Shown piece after piece: positions 61,294 to 64,000 of a DNA stretch of 64,000 bases (the first letter of the stretch is position 1; the number at the start of each line of letters is the position of its first letter). Origin of the DNA: Nitrospira defluvii (GTDB taxonomy: Bacteria; Nitrospirota; Nitrospiria; Nitrospirales; Nitrospiraceae); NCBI GenBank assembly GCA_011525625.1, contig WYAX01000009.1, positions 87,761-151,760 on the forward strand. Reading direction: 5' to 3'. Under the pieces are notes generated by a model. It did not search any database and was not told where the DNA came from. It was given only the letters and a program-made list of their open reading frames with translations. The position numbers were made by a program, and so were the translations under genes.

Positions 61294-61650
61294 ATGGCGA
61301 TAAAAAGGTTGATCGGTCGGGGCATTTCGGTTGTTCTAGGGGTGATGATTCTCCATGTCTTCATGGGGTGCCAAGGTGAGGAGCTGGCCGAAATCGATGG
61401 TGATGTCAATGTGCTAGAGCATCCGTTGCCTCTAAGGTTTTCTGATCCCAAGACATATACTCATCCGCCAGATTCACTTCCCATCAATAAAGTGCTAGTT
61501 GTGCTCACGAAAGGGCAGATGGTTCCAGTCATGCGACGTATCTATGGGAAAGAGTTTCTGGCATATGAGATCCAATTGCCTGACAGTAGTAAAGGATATC
61601 TGTTCCATGGTGATGCCTTTCATCTTGTTGATTCGAGACGCGCTCCATAA
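61294..61650 (+). CDS. Candidate immunity lipoprotein for the Rhs tip
   Basis: A 118-residue lipoprotein (lipobox FMGC) with a mostly beta C-terminal part (PINKVLVVLTKGQMVPVMRR, EIQLPDSSKGYLFHGDAF). No family recognised. Its position directly after an Rhs C-terminal toxin and its periplasmic-anchored nature fit an immunity protein against a periplasm-acting peptidase (inference). Confidence 0.55.
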   Translation: MAIKRLIGRGISVVLGVMILHVFMGCQGEELAEIDGDVNVLEHPLPLRFSDPKTYTHPPDSLPINKVLVVLTKGQMVPVMRRIYGKEFLAYEIQLPDSSKGYLFHGDAFHLVDSRRAP

Positions 61651-61671
61651 CTGCAACTGTTCGAGCCTGAT

Positions 61672-61896
61672 ATGGGCTACACCTATTATCCCGCCTCACA
61701 GGTCACCAGCATCCTGCTCAACTCACCGCGACCAGCAGCCAGATCAACAAGGCGGACTATGTCTACAACCCAGTCGGCAATCGAACGAGTCTGACGGATC
61801 GCCGAGGGTCGCAGACGTTTGGCTATGATCAATTGGATCGGCTGATCATTGCGAGCCATACGTGGCTGCCCGACGCTCAGGCACTTGTCTCTTAGG
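61672..61896 (+). pseudogene. Rhs repeat remnant
   Basis: Reads GYTYYPASQVTSILL in one frame and QLTATSSQINKADYVYNPVG, NRTSLTDRRGSQTFGYDQLD, RLIIASHTWLPD in another, the YD-repeat pattern of Rhs proteins, with a frameshift between. It stops at TAG after QALVS. A decayed fragment of a second Rhs gene. Confidence 0.7.
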
Positions 61897-62018
61897 CAAT
61901 CTCAGCTAGTGATGATGGCCTTCATCCACATGCTCACCATTTTAATCGTGCCCGATGGTCACCCTGTTCGTGACTCTTGATTCCACGACGTACGCGCCCT
62001 ATCAGGGTCAGTCATTCT

Positions 62019-62834
62019 TTAGAAAAGTCCAGCTAAGGAATCCTCAAGTTTGTCACTGAGTACCTTGCTGGCTTCCGGAACGGACAGCCACATCTTTTGG
62101 TCAGACGCCACGATTCTCGCTTGGTGGAAGCGGCGAGTGCCTTTTCGGATTTCGCTGATCTGTTGGGTGACCTGTCCAGCTTGAGGCGGGGAGACACTTT
62201 GTTGATTCAGAAAGCCAAAAGCTCCAGGTTGTGACTGTGGTGTGCCTGGCCCTGGCATACTATTGGTCGTGACAGATTGTTGAATTTCTTCCTTGGTGCG
62301 CTCCTGTACCATCGCGTCGACCACGCAGGCGACGATAGAGTCCTCTGAGAATTTGCTCGCGGCAAATCCCCCAACCGCTCCTACCGCTCCGAGAATTGGA
62401 ATCTGGCTAAGCGACGCCCCGCTGAGTGCTGCGGCCGAGCCAGCTGCGACTCCGATGGCCCCACCGAACCCGCCGGCGATCAAGGCATCGACGGTTTGCC
62501 CGGGCTTTAATTTATTGCAGAGTACTACCTGGCTCTGGAGGATGTACTGAGCTTTGTCGGGATTATCAACGATTGCATATCCCTTTGCTCTGATCTTGTT
62601 CGGGAGTTCAGCAAAGTTGATATTGGGGTTGTCGCTGGTGTTGCGATTTTGGAGATAGATTGTCTTCTCTTCCGACGGGGTGAGAAAGATGGCGTTACTG
62701 CTTGTGAGATTCACCTCATGACTTAGCGTCATGTGGCCAGCACACCCAACGATCGATCCTGTGGCGATAACGACACTAAGGCTGGCGAGAATTCTGCCGA
62801 CTGAACAGTGGGTGCGACGGTTAATACGTGACAT
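62019..62834 (-). CDS. TraT-like outer-membrane lipoprotein
   Basis: A 271-residue lipoprotein (lipobox SIVGC) resembling TraT/complement-resistance proteins: FLTPSEEKTIYLQNRNTSDN, KGYAIVDNPDKAQYILQSQV, then a Gly/Ala-rich hydrophobic region (GGAIGVAAGSAAALSGASL) and a Gln-rich tail. TraT on conjugative plasmids mediates surface exclusion and serum resistance; chromosomal relatives have unknown roles. Its presence hints at a conjugative element nearby. Confidence 0.75.
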   Translation of the reverse strand: MSRINRRTHCSVGRILASLSVVIATGSIVGCAGHMTLSHEVNLTSSNAIFLTPSEEKTIYLQNRNTSDNPNINFAELPNKIRAKGYAIVDNPDKAQYILQSQVVLCNKLKPGQTVDALIAGGFGGAIGVAAGSAAALSGASLSQIPILGAVGAVGGFAASKFSEDSIVACVVDAMVQERTKEEIQQSVTTNSMPGPGTPQSQPGAFGFLNQQSVSPPQAGQVTQQISEIRKGTRRFHQARIVASDQKMWLSVPEASKVLSDKLEDSLAGLF

Positions 62835-63210
62835 GCCTTCCTCCTGGGTATGTGAACGAGTGTGAACCGCTTCTGCTATGTATTACTGGATGGCAGTGGA
62901 TGGTCCTTGGCGATACCCGTTTGCGTCGTCGTCACAGAGTGGATGAGACCGAACTAGTTGCCATGTGCCAATTTGAAACAATCAGACCGAAAGGAGTGTG
63001 TGTATGGAAAAAACCATGCGCAGGAAAGCTGGGTATTGAGTCACAGAACGTGTTTTTGTCATACTGCCGCCTGTGCTTGGGACGAGTAGTCGTAATACGT
63101 GTAATGTGCATAGAGTTGGCGTGACGTCCACGAGCGATTCTCTGACGGCAGAGTGAATCGGAGAGCGGCCTACTGAGTTGTGAGTTGGTGAGAGGGAGTT
63201 GGAGGGTAGT
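62835..63210. other. Intergenic region
   Basis: No supported gene on either strand. It contains a divergent promoter area for the TraT-like gene and the ribosome site (GGGAGTTGGAGGG) of the following gene. Confidence 0.4.
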
Positions 63211-63875
63211 ATGTCGTTGAGCGTCAAAGGCCAAGAATCGACGTTTGATCTCCGAGAGCTCTCCCTCGGTGATGCGTGTCGTTTAGGCTCGTGGGTACGA
63301 GATTTAGAGACAGTTGGAAAATCTTCCGAGGAGGTCTGTCAACTCATTGCGATGTCTCTGGCCCGGTCTTTCTGTTCCCAGGAGAGTCGTCAGTCTCAAT
63401 TGTCTCTCGTCGAGGTCTTTCACACTCGTAATCTTGGTGATCTCCCAGCGCGCTACCAAGACCGATGGGTGTCTTCGGTTGATGGGGACCACGCCCCCGC
63501 TCAAACGCGAGTCCTTGCATTGATGGGCGTGGCCGGAGATTCTGCGGAGTGGACGATCGACAGACCTCCGTTCGGACTACATTGTGTCCCCATTCAAACG
63601 AAGTTCAGTTCCCAGGAAACTGCGTGGTACACGCAATCGTGGGAGGATTTGGGGCTGAGCAGTCCGGTGAATAATTTTGAGAAGAGTCTTACTGTCGCTA
63701 ATTCACACAATCAATTGTTTGGAATCCTGGTGCATGAGATCCCACGCTCTTATAACCTCGCCGAAAGCAGAGCAGACTTTCTGCGGAGGCACGGAGTGAA
63801 ACAGGTTATTTGCCTGGGTGGGCTGCTGCCTTCTGGAGGGAGCTACTGTGTCTTCCTCTACTCGAGGGTGACAGT
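63211..63875 (+). pseudogene. Sensor-like protein, truncated by an IS
   Basis: A frame open from ATG 63211 to the right edge with no stop. It reads as a soluble GAF-like sensor (ETAWYTQSWEDLGLSSPVNN, FGILVHEIPRSYNLAESRAD, GVKQVICLGGLLPSGGSY, CVFLYSRVTVEL). After about 63875 the sequence changes to the leader of an IS3-type transposase gene, so the protein's end is lost. The first 110 residues are helical with no recognised domain. A regulator or sensor role is inferred from the GAF-like part. Confidence 0.55.
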
Positions 63876-64000
63876 TGAGCTAGGCTCGAAAAAGTGGACG
63901 CCTTCAACCTATGATCTGAGGTCTGGAGGTGTGGGATGGAACGGTTACCGCGACAGAAGTATACGAAGGAGTTCCGGGAAGAAGCCGTGCGGATGGTGCG
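63876..64000 (+). mobile_element. Left end of an IS3-family element (partial, runs off the window)
   Basis: From a TGAGC-type left end at about 63876 there is a 60-base leader and then an ATG (63936, GGAGGTG upstream) that begins an OrfA (MERLPRQKYTKEFREEAVRM). That start is typical of IS3-family OrfA. The exact left boundary is a guess from the TG start and the end of coding similarity. It differs from the IS3 element at 24918. Confidence 0.6.

Noticed and set aside
62828..63124. Plus-strand ORF overlapping the leader of the TraT-like gene
   Set aside because: No ribosome site, no recognisable domain, and composition like random sequence.

Overview
This window is a GC-rich stretch from a Gram-negative bacterium: it has lipoproteins with lipoboxes, outer-membrane TolC and PcoB proteins, RND pumps and Tat and Sec signals. 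The assortment of genes (YHS-glucan phosphorylase, DUF2934 proteins, CusA/CzcA-type pumps flanked by small lipoproteins) reminds me of Nitrospira/Nitrospirota. That assignment is an inference; no rRNA or marker gene is present to test it.

Layout. (1) 1-4.1 kb: the tail of a metal P-type ATPase, then a mercury block: a MerR-type regulator with its promoter, an organomercurial lyase fused to a MerT transporter, MerP, an AhpD-like protein and an ECF sigma factor with a Cys-rich tail. Two tiny ORFs, each beginning MCP and carrying LGFCP, punctuate this region. No merA is present. (2) 4.2-24.2 kb: a copper/silver block: copZ, an anchored cupredoxin, copA ATPase, a CusCBA-type pump whose RND ORF reads through into a TPR lipoprotein, further lipoproteins, DUF2934, a YHS-glucan phosphorylase fusion, a Spy/CpxP-like protein, a redoxin-like protein, a Tat-exported beta-propeller, a CopA multicopper oxidase and PcoB. 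(3) 24.4-31.7 kb: a CopB-type (CPH) ATPase gene split by a 1.28-kb IS3-family element with a clean 5-bp target duplication, a P2-type ATPase and a zinc alcohol dehydrogenase. (4) 31.7-35.4 kb: a debris zone with a tRNA-Leu 3' fragment, an IS30 remnant, a second DUF2934 gene, a Zn-ribbon protein and a malate dehydrogenase pseudogene broken by several frameshifts. (5) 35.5-49.8 kb: an FHA/trypsin-like membrane protein (minus strand), then a second metal-efflux block (CzcCBA-like pump, lipoproteins, SHOCT protein, an unusual APC-motif P1B ATPase, a second TPR lipoprotein, CzcD, YnfA).

(6) 49.8-55 kb: a low-density zone of minus-strand small genes: an arsC remnant, antitoxin-like fragments (DUF1778, DUF2384), two probably leaderless mini-genes, an ImmA/IrrE peptidase and a sigma-70-like gene translationally coupled to a small partner. 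(7) 55.0-60.2 kb: a compact Tn7-like transposition operon tnsA-tnsB-tnsC-tniQ in which three of the four genes overlap or abut. (8) 60.2-64 kb: an orphan Rhs C-terminal tip with a probable immunity lipoprotein, another Rhs scrap, a TraT-like lipoprotein, and a sensor-like gene cut by a second IS3-type element at the right edge.

How it works together: the two RND blocks and four metal ATPases move Cu/Ag and divalent metals out of the cytoplasm and periplasm. The cupredoxin, multicopper oxidase, PcoB and His/Met-rich periplasmic proteins buffer or oxidise copper outside the membrane, and the mer block handles organic and inorganic mercury. Transposase genes, IS scars, a tRNA scrap and pseudogenes show that the resistance island was assembled piecemeal and is still being remodelled.
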